Shown in pieces: positions 35,301 to 44,400 of a stretch of DNA of 64,000 bases (the stretch's first letter is position 1; the number at the start of each line of letters is the position of its first letter). The DNA comes from Pyxicephalus adspersus (Eukaryota > Chordata > Amphibia > Anura > Pyxicephalidae). The position numbers were made by a program, and so were the translations under genes. The DNA is taken from positions 46,223,522-46,287,521 of the forward strand of contig NC_092869.1 in assembly GCF_032062135.1 (NCBI RefSeq), read 5' to 3'. The notes beneath the pieces were generated by a model. That model saw nothing but the letters and a program-made list of their open reading frames with translations. It did no database searches and was not told the DNA's origin.

Positions 35301-35323
35301 TGCATGACTTAAGGAGGGGATGA
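24714..35323 (+). CDS. CHGA: chromogranin A, 8 coding exons
   Basis: Chromogranin A is an acidic granin stored in dense-core granules, where it binds calcium and amines, promotes granule formation and is cut into peptides. Exons 24714-24759, 28359-28405, 29252-29345, 29967-30035, 31430-31525, 33005-33382, 33951-34315 and 35240-35323 join in frame to 1179 nt, or 392 residues; human is 457. An 18-residue signal peptide (cut before LPVSS) is followed by the vasostatin domain with its disulfide pair C35 and C56 (17 and 38 of the mature chain). Then come a long Glu/Asp/Lys-rich core with many dibasic sites, a WE-14-like peptide WNKMDELAKELRA (287-299) flanked by KR pairs, and the conserved C-terminus from EEEGSANRR to LRRG. 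No catestatin or pancreastatin sequence is recognisable. The exon count and phases fit vertebrate CHGA. Confidence 0.95.
24935..26265. repeat. ~41-bp minisatellite in CHGA intron 1
   Basis: About 30 diverged copies of a unit like gggaccccctttactgttag + gggataaacattgcagtatta. Variants such as 'ttatcatgggcaggggacacac' and 'tatcattaccagggggcatc' alternate, which suggests a higher-order unit of two or three monomers. Open frames inside it are repeat artefacts. Confidence 0.85.
26347..26386. repeat. (TCAA)n microsatellite
   Basis: About nine consecutive tcaa units in tccatcaatcaatcaatc onward. Simple tetranucleotide repeat inside CHGA intron 1. Confidence 0.95.
27870..28075. repeat. threefold ~84-bp repeat with CCAAT and CACATG words
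   Basis: Three copies of ggtcacatgacttccctcat + ccaatcat begin near 27872, 27954 and 28040. Each carries an E-box-like CACATG (inside the palindrome GTCACATGAC) and a CCAAT box. It lies about 300 bp before CHGA exon 2. Confidence 0.75.
28359..28405 (+). CDS. CHGA: CHGA exon 2 (residues 16-31)
   Basis: Acceptor ttctccccccag, donor ccaag|gtgaga. It encodes VLS, the end of the signal peptide, and then LPVSSLESEGDTK, the mature N-terminus. The LPV start matches mammalian chromogranin A. Confidence 0.93.
28406..29251 (+). other. CHGA: CHGA intron 2
   Basis: 846 bp without recognised features except a C-run followed by (CA)n at 28610-28634. Several overlapping open frames here have no conserved content. 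Confidence 0.8.
29252..29345 (+). CDS. CHGA: CHGA exon 3 (residues 32-62)
   Basis: Acceptor tcccccttcag, donor gagaag|gtgaga. It encodes VMKCIVEVISDTLSKPEPIP then ITPDCLETLRE, almost the mammalian vasostatin sequence, including both cysteines of the disulfide loop. Leaves in phase 1. Confidence 0.96.
29544..29774. repeat. long imperfect inverted repeat in CHGA intron 3
   Basis: The left arm starts ctgacccctggtgcagaaca; the right arm, read on the other strand, starts CTGACCCCTGCCAGCGGCAG. The arms of roughly 90 bases also share 'tctgacac-ccccctg' and inverted 'ccaatca' words near the loop. It is likely a MITE folding back on itself. Confidence 0.6.
29967..30035 (+). CDS. CHGA: CHGA exon 4 (residues 63-85)
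   Basis: Acceptor atgttacag, donor ccaag|gtaaag. It encodes DERIISILRHQNLLKELQDL then AAQ, the amphipathic helix of vasostatin, nearly identical to mammals. Confidence 0.96.
30036..31429 (+). other. CHGA: CHGA intron 4 with 82-bp minisatellite
   Basis: Non-coding. The array at 30765-31160 is described separately; the rest shows no recognisable element. Confidence 0.8.
30765..31160. repeat. 82-bp minisatellite in CHGA intron 4
   Basis: The pyrimidine-rich unit contains cttaaatctgccctctagcc, tctccattgggatttatgcc and ccattcattaaatctgcccc. Adjacent copies at 30891, 30973 and 31055 are spaced exactly 82 bases. Each unit holds two related half-units ending 'aaatctgccc'. Confidence 0.85.
31430..31525 (+). 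CDS. CHGA: CHGA exon 5 (residues 86-117)
   Basis: Acceptor catctgcag, donor gctccg|gtgagt. It encodes AMERIQKAKKNRGYEEELSA then VLEKDDKGPGS. The KK pair corresponds to the site that releases vasostatin I in mammals, and YEEELSAVLE corresponds to the conserved FEDELSEVLE. Confidence 0.94.
31526..33004 (+). other. CHGA: CHGA intron 5
   Basis: Dominated by a G-rich 28-bp minisatellite at 32100-32760. The flanking parts show no recognised features. Confidence 0.8.
32100..32760. repeat. 28-bp G-rich minisatellite in CHGA intron 5
   Basis: About 23 copies of a 28-bp unit, atggtgagaggggaaagggg + tgcggggt; period measured between 32281 and 32309. The + strand is almost all purine with G-runs. The minus strand is open in all three frames for 269-283 codons, because the unit lacks stop words and 28 is not a multiple of three. 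Confidence 0.95.
33005..33382 (+). CDS. CHGA: CHGA exon 6 (residues 118-243, acidic core)
   Basis: Acceptor ttctttcag, donor gaggaca|gtacgt. It encodes the Glu/Asp/Lys-rich core (for example EETPEDEEEIDNRITDEIND), with potential dibasic cleavage sites (KR, KK). Sequence is unconserved apart from composition, as usual for the middle of granins. Leaves in phase 1. Confidence 0.92.
33486..33700. mobile_element. inverted-repeat element with GAAACGTGTTGGG core
   Basis: 33491-33535 read in reverse gives CCCTGATGAAGGGGTTC and CCTTGAAACGTGTTGGGTG. 33640-33690 reads ccctgatgaaggggccattt then ccctgaaatgtgttgggttt. The two inverted arms enclose about 105 bases. Related 'aacgcgtttc' words occur at 34640, 38648, 53459 and 61688. 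Confidence 0.55.
33821..33915. repeat. 55-bp direct repeat, shared with the gap edge at 56.5 kb
   Basis: tttcaggagaggagagttat plus agaggaaggag occurs at 33826 and again at 33881. The 36 bases at 33837-33872 recur exactly, in reverse complement, at 56529-56564, immediately after the run of N. Confidence 0.8.
33951..34315 (+). CDS. CHGA: CHGA exon 7 (residues 244-365, WE-14 region)
   Basis: Acceptor cttccttcag; donor ccgag|gttggt is weak but GT-compliant and sits exactly where the vertebrate exon ends (before DQELESL). It encodes the acidic run ETDDCSDDEN, KR-WNKMDELAKELRA-KR, then SMKIPTKDQKF where mammals have catestatin, and EEEGSANRR. Two cysteines (C272, C302) lie outside the N-terminal loop. 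Confidence 0.93.
34316..35239 (+). other. CHGA: CHGA intron 7
   Basis: It contains one copy of the 'ctaacgcgtttcggggcttac' motif at 34637-34657 and AT-rich filler. Otherwise nothing recognised. Confidence 0.75.
35240..35323 (+). CDS. CHGA: CHGA exon 8 and stop (residues 366-392)
   Basis: Acceptor ttccctccag; stop TGA at 35321-35323. It encodes DQELESLAAIEAELESVAHK then LHDLRRG, the conserved amphipathic C-terminus (serpinin region) of chromogranin A, ending in RRG as in mammals. Confidence 0.96.
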   Translation, partial: DQELESLAAIEAELESVAHKLHDLRRG

Positions 35324-36030
35324 ACTACAAACCAATCTTAAAAAACACACCACTGCACCTTTTACATACACATTCTACATTTACCCCACCACTGCCATGA
35401 GTAAAACGCTTGCGCCCCCTTGTGGCAGGGGTGGGGTTACACCTTTCACGAGAGACTCAGAGGCTGCCAGTGCTGACACCTTTCCTGTCTAGTTGTCATT
35501 CTGGTCCCCCGGCTTCAATGGAGTCATTGACCCTGAACAAGCATTCTTTTCTCCAGCTTTTCACACCCGCGTGCTTGTTTCAGGTCAGCGTTCCAAAAAG
35601 GCCGAAGGGTCAATACAGCCGCCATTTTCAGTAGATCATCAATGGCCGCCCCTGCAATGCTCTCCTGACAAGTTTACTTTAAATGTGCACTAGTTTTAAA
35701 TCATCATTCTCACCGGTCTGTCACATAAGAGGGTGCGAACGCGTCCGTCGCTGATGAATCTTTGGCTCTTGGCACAGATGATTTTTGGATCCATTTTCAC
35801 GCGCGTCAGAGGCAATACAGAACGTCTGAAGATCTAAAGGATGAATCTGATGACATCTCAAATTTTTTTTATGGCTTCAGTTTGGACGTTAAACGCTTTT
35901 TAGTACAATCGTCATTTTTATGTTAGATCGACATATTGCAATAACTTGTTACTTTTTGATTAAATTTGGGAGTGGAGGTTTATTCTGTTGTAAAAATAAT
36001 TTACAGGGAAATAAAATGAGATTTTTTCCT
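35324..36030 (+). other. CHGA: CHGA 3' UTR
   Basis: About 700 bases between the stop codon and the AATAAA at 36010. AT-rich toward its end; no coding content. Confidence 0.75.
36010..36015 (+). terminator. CHGA: CHGA poly(A) signal
   Basis: AATAAA in cagggaaataaaatgag, followed within 20-40 bases by T-rich sequence. First canonical hexamer after the stop codon. Confidence 0.75.
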
Positions 36031-36059
36031 TTATGATGAGAGTTTTATTGGCTGCATTG

Positions 36060-37670
36060 TATTGTGTATTGTTATCACTAATATACACTATGGGGAATGT
36101 GGAAACCATCCCACCAACATTACAGGGCACAAAGCTTGTGCTCACTATCCCACCATTACATAAGTCTGTGGACACCTGACCATCACAGCAACACCAAGGG
36201 GCCAAAAGTATGTGGATACCTATTACGCCAACACCACAGGACCATATCCTGTGGGCACAGGACGGTCAGATAAACACCACAGGGTCATATCCAATGGTCT
36301 GACCATCAGGCCAACATCTTATGACCAAAGGCTTGGAGACACCTGACCATCAGATTTACACTTTAAGGCCAAAAACCTATAGAAACCTGACTATTAGATC
36401 AACATTACAAGCCACAAATCAAGTGGACACTTTACCATCCCAAAAACTTTACAGGGTCAAAAGTCCATGGAAACTTGACCATATCACCAACACCACTGGG
36501 CCATATCCTATGGCTTGACCATCGGACCAACATTTTAGGACCAAAGGCTTGGGGCCATCGGGACATCTGACCATCCCAACATTACAAAAGCCTGTGGACA
36601 CCTAACCATTACACCAACATTATCAGACCAAAAACTTGTGGACATATGCCCGGTACATCAACAGTATGGCGCCAAAACTTATGGACACCTGACCATCACA
36701 CCAATACATGAGGCCAAAGCCTGTGGCCACCCAGTCAATACATCTACACCATTGGGCCAAAAGCCTGTGAAAACCTAACCATAACACCAACACCACCGGG
36801 CCATAACCTATGGCTTGACCATCAGACCAACATTTTAGGACCAAAGGCTTGGGGACACCTGACCATCAGACTTACTCTATAGGGCCAAAAGTCTATGGAC
36901 ATCTGACTATTAGATCAACATTACAAGCCACAAATCCTGTGGACATCTTACCATGTCAACAACATTACAAGGTCAAAAGACTGTGGGCACCTAACTAATA
37001 TACCAACACCATAGCTCAAAAAATCCTGGGGGAACCAGACCATCCCACCAACATTATAGAGCACAAAGCCTGTGAACACCAGGCCATCACACCAATATGA
37101 CAGGGTACTTGACCATTAAACTGACACCATAGGCCCAAAGCTTGTGGACATCGGACCATCAGACCAACACATAGGGCCAAAAGCCTGTGGCCACCTAACC
37201 ATAACACAAACACAACAGGGCCATATCCTGTGGACACCAGACTGTCAGATAAACACCACAGAGCCATTACCTATGGCTTGATCATCAGGCCAACATCTTA
37301 AGAGAGTAAAGGCTTGGGGACACCTGACCATAAAATTTACACTACAGAGCTAAAATCCGTTGGACATCTGACTGATTAACATTACAAGCCACAAATCCTG
37401 TGAACACCTGACCATCCCAACAACATTACGGGGTCAAAAGTCTTTGGACATATGACCATTACACCAATATGATAGGGACAAAGGCCTGTGGACACCATCA
37501 CACAAACACTATGGAGCCAAAAGCCTGTGGACATGTGACTAATAAACTCGTATTAGAGGGTCAAAAGCCCTCACAATTACACCAACACCATATGGCCAAA
37601 CACCCTTGGGCACCTGACCATCAAGCCTATAGGGCCAAAAGCTTCTGGCCACCCGACCATAAAAGTATTA
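36060..37670. repeat. ~46-bp satellite resembling a Tc1-like terminus
   Basis: About 35 diverged copies of a unit whose minus-strand consensus is near GTGTGATGGTCAGGTGTCCA + CAGGCTTTTGGCCCTGTGGTG. That sequence resembles the end of a Tc1-like transposon abundant in frogs and fish (ending ...GGTCAGGTGTCCACAAAC). A single-copy piece of the same transposon end (tttggaatgagatgtccaac) lies directly alongside at 37780-37805, so the array probably grew from that end. Confidence 0.65.
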
Positions 37671-37860
37671 TTGCACCATGTGCGCCTCCAGTTAAGCCGA
37701 ATATTACAACATGCACAGAACTTTGCCTGAATTGTGCTCTTCCAGCCTTGTGGTGATGATTGGAGGCCCTTTTCCTGGACTGGCTTTGGAATGAGATGTC
37801 CAACAAACCCATATTGATTATCGGGTTTCACAACCCTTTGGCCATAACTTTAGTTTGTGA
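37671..37860 (+). mobile_element. Tc1-like transposon 3' end remnant
   Basis: ttgtggtgatgattggaggc and ggctttggaatgagatgtcc + aacaaacccatattgatta resemble the region following the transposase stop in Tc1-like elements of frogs, leading into the terminal repeat (tttggccataact at 37836). Recognised from memory; boundaries approximate. Confidence 0.5.
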
Positions 37861-38357
37861 GCCTCAGGATGGTTTATAAGGACATCGTTTTCCTGTATTT
37901 GTAGGAGGTGTAGGTCAGCAGATTCCCTTTATGTCAATGTGGTGATGTGCACTTTCAGGCTGCATTTGAGCTGCATGGTGTTTCCAGCTCTGCCTGATAT
38001 AGGGAATTTTTTAAAACTGCATCAATGCATCAGAATAAATCCCAACCAGAGGAACGTTGGCCAACACTCCTGTTCTGGTATAATGTTAGGAAACTGTCAG
38101 TGGTTGCTACAGTGCCAACCGGAGGAATATTACACATTCTATATGCAAAATGCCTGATGTTCCACCTAAATCATTACTAACAACCAATCACACTTTAATA
38201 TGTTCTTGTCATTGGAAGAGACTGCTTGCTTGTTAATAACCTGTATAATTCTGTATGTAAGGATTGGAAGACCCATTCAGGACCTGCAAGGTGATCAGCC
38301 AGGAAGATGCCATCTATCTACAATCTGAAATAAAACATAAAAGTTGCAGCTTGGGTT
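37861..38357. other. unassigned spacer between CHGA and ITPK1
   Basis: No conserved reading frame on either strand; in particular the ITPK1 terminal exon is not visible here. No repeat family recognised. Confidence 0.5.
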
Positions 38358-38365
38358 ACCTAATA

Positions 38366-39475
38366 CGGGGGTGTCCAAACATTTTGCAAAGAGGGCCAGA
38401 TTTGGTAAGGTGAAAATGTGTGGGGGCCGACTATTCAGCGTGACATTCTTTGAACCATTAACGTGCACTGGCAAGCTTGGCCACTCTTCTCATAATCACC
38501 GTAATAGTTTCTTTGTGATTCACTATATATATATATATACACACACAAATGATTATGTTGGAGAGTAACAGTTGTAAAATCCGACAATACCAGTAACATT
38601 GAAATCCAATTTTAATATAAATAATAAAAGCAAGCATTAATACAGCACGAAACGCGTGGAGGATGATTCATGCATATGTGGTTTGCATATCTTGCTGTAT
38701 TATCACTTGTTTTTCACATTCATATTAAAAAATGTCAGTTACTGGTATTGTAGAATTTTACAACTGTTAGGTGTGTGTGTGTGTGTTAAAGTCCCTCGTT
38801 TTTCCTTTTTCTACTATTTGTTAATTTTGGGATGTGGCAGGTTTAATTTTGCTGAATGAACCCCTCTAGCGGTATTCCTAAGTTACACGCTGTCCCCCGG
38901 CATCTTGCTGGTCCCCGCAGGTCCTTGGGACACGTCCTTCCTTCTCGATCTCCAGCCTCTCCGGGGTTTCCAGGTGACGCCTGTACATGCGTCGGTGCGG
39001 GCAGGAGGATCAGCAAGAGGACTTAATTAGACCTCTAGGGAGGTTAAATGTGAGAGATTCCAGGTTTGTTTCTTTGTGTTTTACACTGCATAGTCGGGGG
39101 GGCTGTGTTGTGTGCTATGCGCTGGGGGGCTGTGTTGTGTGCTATGCGCTGTGTGGTGTGCTGTGTGCTATGCGCTGTGCACTGTGTTGTGCGCCTTGTT
39201 GTGCTGTGTGTTGTGCACAGGAAATCCCCTACAACTGTAGTGAGCGTGTGCTGTGCGGGACCCGCACGAACCATGACCAGGGTCAGTGCGGGCTCCCCTG
39301 CAGGGAACTTTCTTGTATTCAGAGTGGCCGTTGTTCGTGCGGGTCCTGAATCCGGGATTCCCTGTGCACAAAGATGCGGGCCACATAATATTAACCTGAC
39401 GACAGAGGCTACGGGCCAGTAAAAACCTGAACAGGATCCGCAATTGGCCCGTGGGCCAGACTTTGGACATGCCTG
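38366..39475. mobile_element. 1.1-kb hAT-like non-autonomous element with 8-bp near-duplication
   Basis: The left end is cgggggtgtccaaacatttt; the right end reversed is CAGGCATGTCCAAAGTCTGG, followed by 'cccacgggcc'. Both are of the CAGGGGTGTCCAAAC hAT type. Flanking octamers acctaata (38358-38365) and acctaaag (39476-39483) agree at 6 of 8 positions, as for an old hAT target duplication. No transposase frame is present. The interior includes a (TA)n(CA)n run, an 'acgaaacgcgtgg' motif and a TGTGTTGTGTGCTATGCGC minisatellite. Confidence 0.65.
39105..39225. repeat. GTGTTGTGTGCTATGCGCTG minisatellite
   Basis: Tandem variants of ctgtgttgtgtgctatgcgc with a period near 27, falling to shorter units, lie inside the hAT-like element. 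They create unrelated Cys/Val-rich open frames on both strands. Confidence 0.75.
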
Positions 39476-40387
39476 ACCTAAAGAAAACAAAGAGCAACAA
39501 CTTCCAACAATCAGATTTCACCCTCTAGCACGGTACTGAAAGGTGATTGGCTGCCAATAATATTAAATAATTATTTTCATTTCTACAATAAATTCTCGAC
39601 CCAGCGCCACAACCCAGAGTACATCTGTTTTAATCAGCAGGACTATTGCAACAGTATATACATTTTTATATATTTATATATATATAAAAAAATTCAAAAA
39701 TTTTCACTTGCACTAAAATCAAGAGCAGAGGCCCATCTGCACGACACGGTGAAATGACATGGAAGTGCTTGCTGGATCGACCGAGGTGTGGCGCATTATA
39801 CGCGGGCGCCGATCTCTCATGGCGGCATTTACCTGCGGCGGGAGGGATTAGTGATCGGATGATTCGGTTAAGCTACCACTGAACTATTTCAACAAAGCAA
39901 GGTGCCGAGTACTAAAAAGAGCAAAAATTATTCAACAAAAAGAGAAATTTTTTTAGAAAGTCTACTAATTACATCGCCAGCGGGCCGACTCGGACTGAAT
40001 ATTATTTACTATCTGCATTTACACAATAAAATTTCTTCCTTTAAAAATAATTCCATTTTTCTAAATTAATTTGTAAAGTCCATTTTTCGGGTCTCTGGCA
40101 GTTTATTTTAATTTTTGACGGCGGTACCTTTGTCGCTTTTATTAGTGCATGTTTTCCTCTTGTGGATTTCGGATAGCCTCACTAGGAGAAAACACGCGGG
40201 TGGGGGAAGGGTATCTGTGCGATAATGAAGTGGTCACCCAAAATGTCCGGAGGTGGTAAAGCTGCAATTGGTAACCGGCTGGGTGCAGGAATGGAGCCCA
40301 AATTGTTCCGGACTGATTGACATCGCAGAAAACCCCCAGATCTGTAACCACCCAGCCCCTTCTCTCTGTGTCCAGTGTCTTTCGCAT
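39476..40387. other. spacer that may hold the ITPK1 3' UTR
   Basis: Single-copy-looking AT-rich sequence with poly(A)-signal complements for the minus strand (tttatt at 40104 and 40138). It sits where the 3' end of convergent ITPK1 would be expected, but no conserved ITPK1 C-terminal residues could be found. The 81-codon minus-strand frame at 40142-40387 matches nothing I recognise. Confidence 0.3.
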
Positions 40388-40620
40388 TAGAGAGAGAGGA
40401 GAGAGAAGAAAGAGAGGAGAGAGAGAGAAAGAAAGAGAGAGAGGAGAGAGAAAGAGAGAAGAGAAAAGAGAAAAGAGGAAAGAGAGAAAAAGAGAGAGAA
40501 GAGAGGATATATATATATATATAGATAGAGAGAAGAGAGAGAGGAGAGAAGAGAGAGAGAGATACCAAAAGTAAGATAATCTCTAAGAGAGAGAGGAGAA
40601 GAAAAAGAAGAATCAGAGGA
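40388..40620. repeat. (GA)n-rich purine tract
   Basis: Over 200 bases almost purely A and G on the + strand, interrupted by an (AT)n run at 40507-40523. Such mirror-like purine tracts can form triplex DNA. Ser/Leu and Arg/Glu frames here are artefacts. Confidence 0.9.
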
Positions 40621-41249
40621 AAGAATTGAAGAAGTGTGAGAGTCAGCTCATCGTTCTGGGTAAATCTCTTTCCCTGCCAGATGCTATAAATAAAAGCGTG
40701 CTAAGCACACGATATGAATCTCTGACCTGGCTTTGGACTGTTTTCTGTGAAACCGATAATGAGAACGGATCAAATTTGCTGCATATTTATGCCGGTAACA
40801 GAACCTTTGTTAGGATGAAGGGGCCCTGCAGGAAACGGATTTATTGTCATGCAGTGAGTGCTGCGTGACAGACGGGGAGAGGTCTTTTCATATTAATACA
40901 GCGATGTCATTAACATTGATGGAGGTGCTGGAACATACTGCAGGTGCTGACTGTTCTCGCCTGCACTGCGTCTTGGAGATCGGATAACATGTACACAGCG
41001 GGGGAGGTCACGCTATAAACAGCAGTTAGCGTTCTCTATGATAGCTATAGGTGCTATAGGGGGCTGCAGACATATAATATGATTGTTATCCTACAAGATA
41101 TTGTCCAGGTGAAACATTTATGTAAAACCCCATGCAGCATGCTCTCTGCAATACATGCACAGGTGCCCCCAATCAGCAACAAAATCCATCCAGAGGTCCC
41201 CATTCTCCCTCCACTGTATCACATTGCTGCAAATTCAGGGTGGGCTCAC
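40621..41249. other. spacer downstream of the last visible ITPK1 exon
   Basis: No exon of ITPK1 was found in this stretch on the minus strand; it is presumably intron. No repeats recognised. Confidence 0.5.
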
Positions 41250-41412
41250 CTGGGAATGCATTGATGTCGATGACCGCATGCTGGCCGGTCTTGTTGTTTA
41301 TGATGATATCGATGCCGAACAGCGAGATGCCCAGAGCCTGGCGCAGAGCTTTGGAAATGGCGCGAATGACATCATCACTGGGCCGTTCAAACACCCCTTC
41401 CACCTTGTCCAG
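41250..41412 (-). CDS. ITPK1: ITPK1 exon: metal-binding C-terminal part of ATP-grasp domain
   Basis: Minus strand: acceptor ttctacag, donor ccCAG|gtgagc. It encodes LDKVEGVFERPSDDVIRAIS, then RQALGISLFGIDIIINN and HAVIDINAFPG. Enters in phase 0 and leaves in phase 1, so a further coding exon is required. Reading on into the intron would add about 25 unrelated residues. Confidence 0.95.
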
Positions 41413-44400
41413 CTGTAGAAGAGAAAACATTATTGGGGCATAAAAATACAGAAGGATGGCATAAGTACCCAAGGGGGCTTCTGGGGGCTCAGTCACCTCC
41501 CAACTTCCTGAATCTAGCAGATCTTTCTGCCCACCTTGGGTTATCCCAACATCCCTAATGCAATCCCTTTCTAGGAATAACTTATAGTGGACCTGAAGGG
41601 GAAAGGAGGGACCGCTGGCATCTGGAGGGAAAATCCCTTGCACTGGCTGTTCAGCAATGCTGCAGTATTCTAAGTCCAAGGGGTGGGTCCATGACAGCCT
41701 GGGCTCACAGGAGGGGGTTAGATAATGCTGGGTGTCATTCATCCTAGAGACCTAGCGACTTCTCAATGAGGAGTCTTCGGGGGATAGAGCTAAGGTATTG
41801 TAGTAAATTTAATTTGGTAATTGCTGAACAATTAATTCTTTTTACTTTTTTTCCGTGGGGATTTGCCCCCATTGGTGAGGTCAGGTACTGATGGTGGGGA
41901 TTTGCCACCTATTGGTGAGGTCAGGTACTGATGTTGGATGAGAAGACCTGGCTCACCATTCCAATTCCTACCAAAGTTATTCCATAGGTTGAGGTCAGGG
42001 CTCTGTGCAGGACACTCGAGTTCCTCCACACCAAACTGATGACCCCTTGTCTATATGGAGCTGATTTTGTACCCTAGGCACAGTCATGGGGGAACAGAAA
42101 AGGGTCTTCACCAACCTGTGACCACAAGGCTGGAATGGCACAGTTGTCTACAATGTCTTAGTGTGATGGAGAATTACCAGGACCCCTCACTGGGGACACC
42201 TGAACCCCATCATTTGGCAAGGGGGTCCATACTTGGTGATGGCTAGCTTTAGATTGTGTATGTGAACTTAATGTGTTGCCAAAAAAAAAATACCCCTTGA
42301 CAAATGGATGCTGAATTAGTTCCCAATGACCCCGCCCCCGAGGAGACTTCTTGGTGGCAGTCAAATAGCTAATGTGGAAACACTGCAGCAATTCACTCAC
42401 CTCTGTTAGCACGGAAGACGACTCCGGCTTTGACACATTGTGGCTGTTAAAGAATATGGATTCTCTGTCTGCGATATGGAAAGAAAAAGCGAAGAATAAG
42501 AGAGTGCAAAAGTTGGTGGGCCAATCACATCCCATAATAATTGTGTATTACAAAGGAGGGGACGAAATTCAGCAACAATGTAAGCAGATACAAAGATGCT
42601 GCGGTAGCCAGTCCGGGGTTCACCTCCCACCAATGCGCTATGCACGCTACATTCCCTGCTCATAAAACCAAAGGAAACAATAACTATGAGTGGAGCTGGG
42701 TAAATGTATGGGATCAGAATGAACAGGCTGCATGTATTTGTATCCAGCTGAAAACTTGCACCATGTTGGCTGCCCTCTGTATGACCTCCCCCCCCCCCCA
42801 ACCTTGATTGTGGGAAATTGGAAACTGTAATGAGTTATGTATGATCAGTGCTCATACAAAAGGTAAAATAAGAATATGAAGAAGTAATGGTAACCCCCGG
42901 GAAGTATAATTGCTGCTGTCACCTGATACTCCCTGTGAAAAGTTTTTCAAGGATGGCCGCTCCACAACGGTGTAGGAATCGCCCACTACGAATACTTTAT
43001 AAAGTACGGCGTTATGGCTGACGAAGCTCTGGATGACGCAGGGGGGCTGTATCCTCCGAAGACCCTCCGTATTAAATATGATCGCCATCTACAAGACAGA
43101 ACACAAATGTAGGACAGACTGGCATTAAATGGGCATGCATGGCTCATATTATAATATTGCATTCTTTAGATTTACAGTCTGCAAATTGCAATCAGAAGAA
43201 AAAGTTATGAATGAGATAAAAAACAGAGATCAGATTACACAGATTGCTGACTGTACCATTCACATAGCAAAGAGGAACTGTCTGGATTACACATTTTAAT
43301 GAGGCTGCAGACAAGCCAAGAGGTGCTGCTGGGTTTACAGATTACAGGAGTAACATTGTAGCAATCTATAATGGATGGGCTCATCCAGCATGGATTATAT
43401 ATAGTGTGATGGCATCATAAAGTGGGGCGACAATCAGACCAATCAGAAACCGTCATGCCAGATCAGAGATGACAAAAAAAAGTATTTTTGTGGATCAGTT
43501 TTATTCAGTATGCAGTCATACATTCCAGGGATCAGCATGGAAAGACTTGCAGACATGTAAATAAATCACAATGAATGGGATCACAGGATCCCCCCCTCTA
43601 ATCCTCATTCGCTGAGCTGACCAATAAACAATGCGCTGCAGCGTCTGAAAATGGGAGAGAGAGAGCGCGAGAGAGCAAGGGGGAGAGAGCGAGAGAGAAA
43701 GCGACAATGGGAGGGAGAGAGAGAAAAAAGAGAGAGAAAAAAAGAGAGAGAGAGAAAGAGCGAGAAGAGAGAGAGTGAGAGAACGAGAGTGAGAAGAGGG
43801 GGAGAAGGAGAGAAGAGAGAGAGCGAGGGGAAAAAAAAGGAAACAGTGAGAGTATTTCCTGTATTGGGGCCCCAGGGAGAAGGTGCATAGGGTCCCCAGT
43901 TGTATCGATCGGATTAGACCCGAGGGATAGACACTGAATTAGACGGGGGGTGGTGTCATCCCACACGGGGTCCTTGCTGTATGTATATAAATGGGTGCAA
44001 AGGCTGGTAATCCTGGCCTTGACACAGAGAGCTCCGACTCCCTTCCTGAAAGTGGGAGCTGATTGGCTACTGGATGCACCATTTGGTATGGCCATTAATC
44101 ACTGTCCCATGTACGGTAGTCACAGATCCAACAGCTAGTACATAGGAGATGAACAGAACCTGAGATCTCTAATTACAGGACAAATAGGAAATATTTATTA
44201 CAACAGAAGAGGTTTCATCTACACAAATCGAATCGGTCATTCTGGATGAAGTGACACATGAGCGGAGATCTCTAACACACAAAAACAGAATGATCTCCAC
44301 ATTCACCATCACTGATACACTCACCTCGTGTGAATTCGTGCCATGAGCCACTCTGGTCTTGCAGACTGTAAAGACAGAAAAGAGGTGTCAGAGTGCCACC

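Noticed and set aside
39044..39521. ORFs on both strands of 117-148 codons
   Set aside because: They run through the TGTGTTGTGTGC minisatellite of the hAT-like element; Cys/Val and Thr/His composition is repeat-driven, with no transposase motifs.
40182..40574. Ser/Leu-rich and Arg/Glu-rich ORFs
   Set aside because: Translation of a (GA)n purine tract.
41173..41249. Alternative ITPK1 C-terminus by reading through the donor at 41250
   Set aside because: The frame continues for about 25 unconserved residues, but a consensus donor (cag|gtgagc) at the conserved exon border argues for splicing. Kept only as intron retention.
43598..44095. 165-codon minus-strand ORF, Ser/Leu-rich
   Set aside because: Mostly translation of the (GA)n tract at 43651-43855 in an ITPK1 intron.
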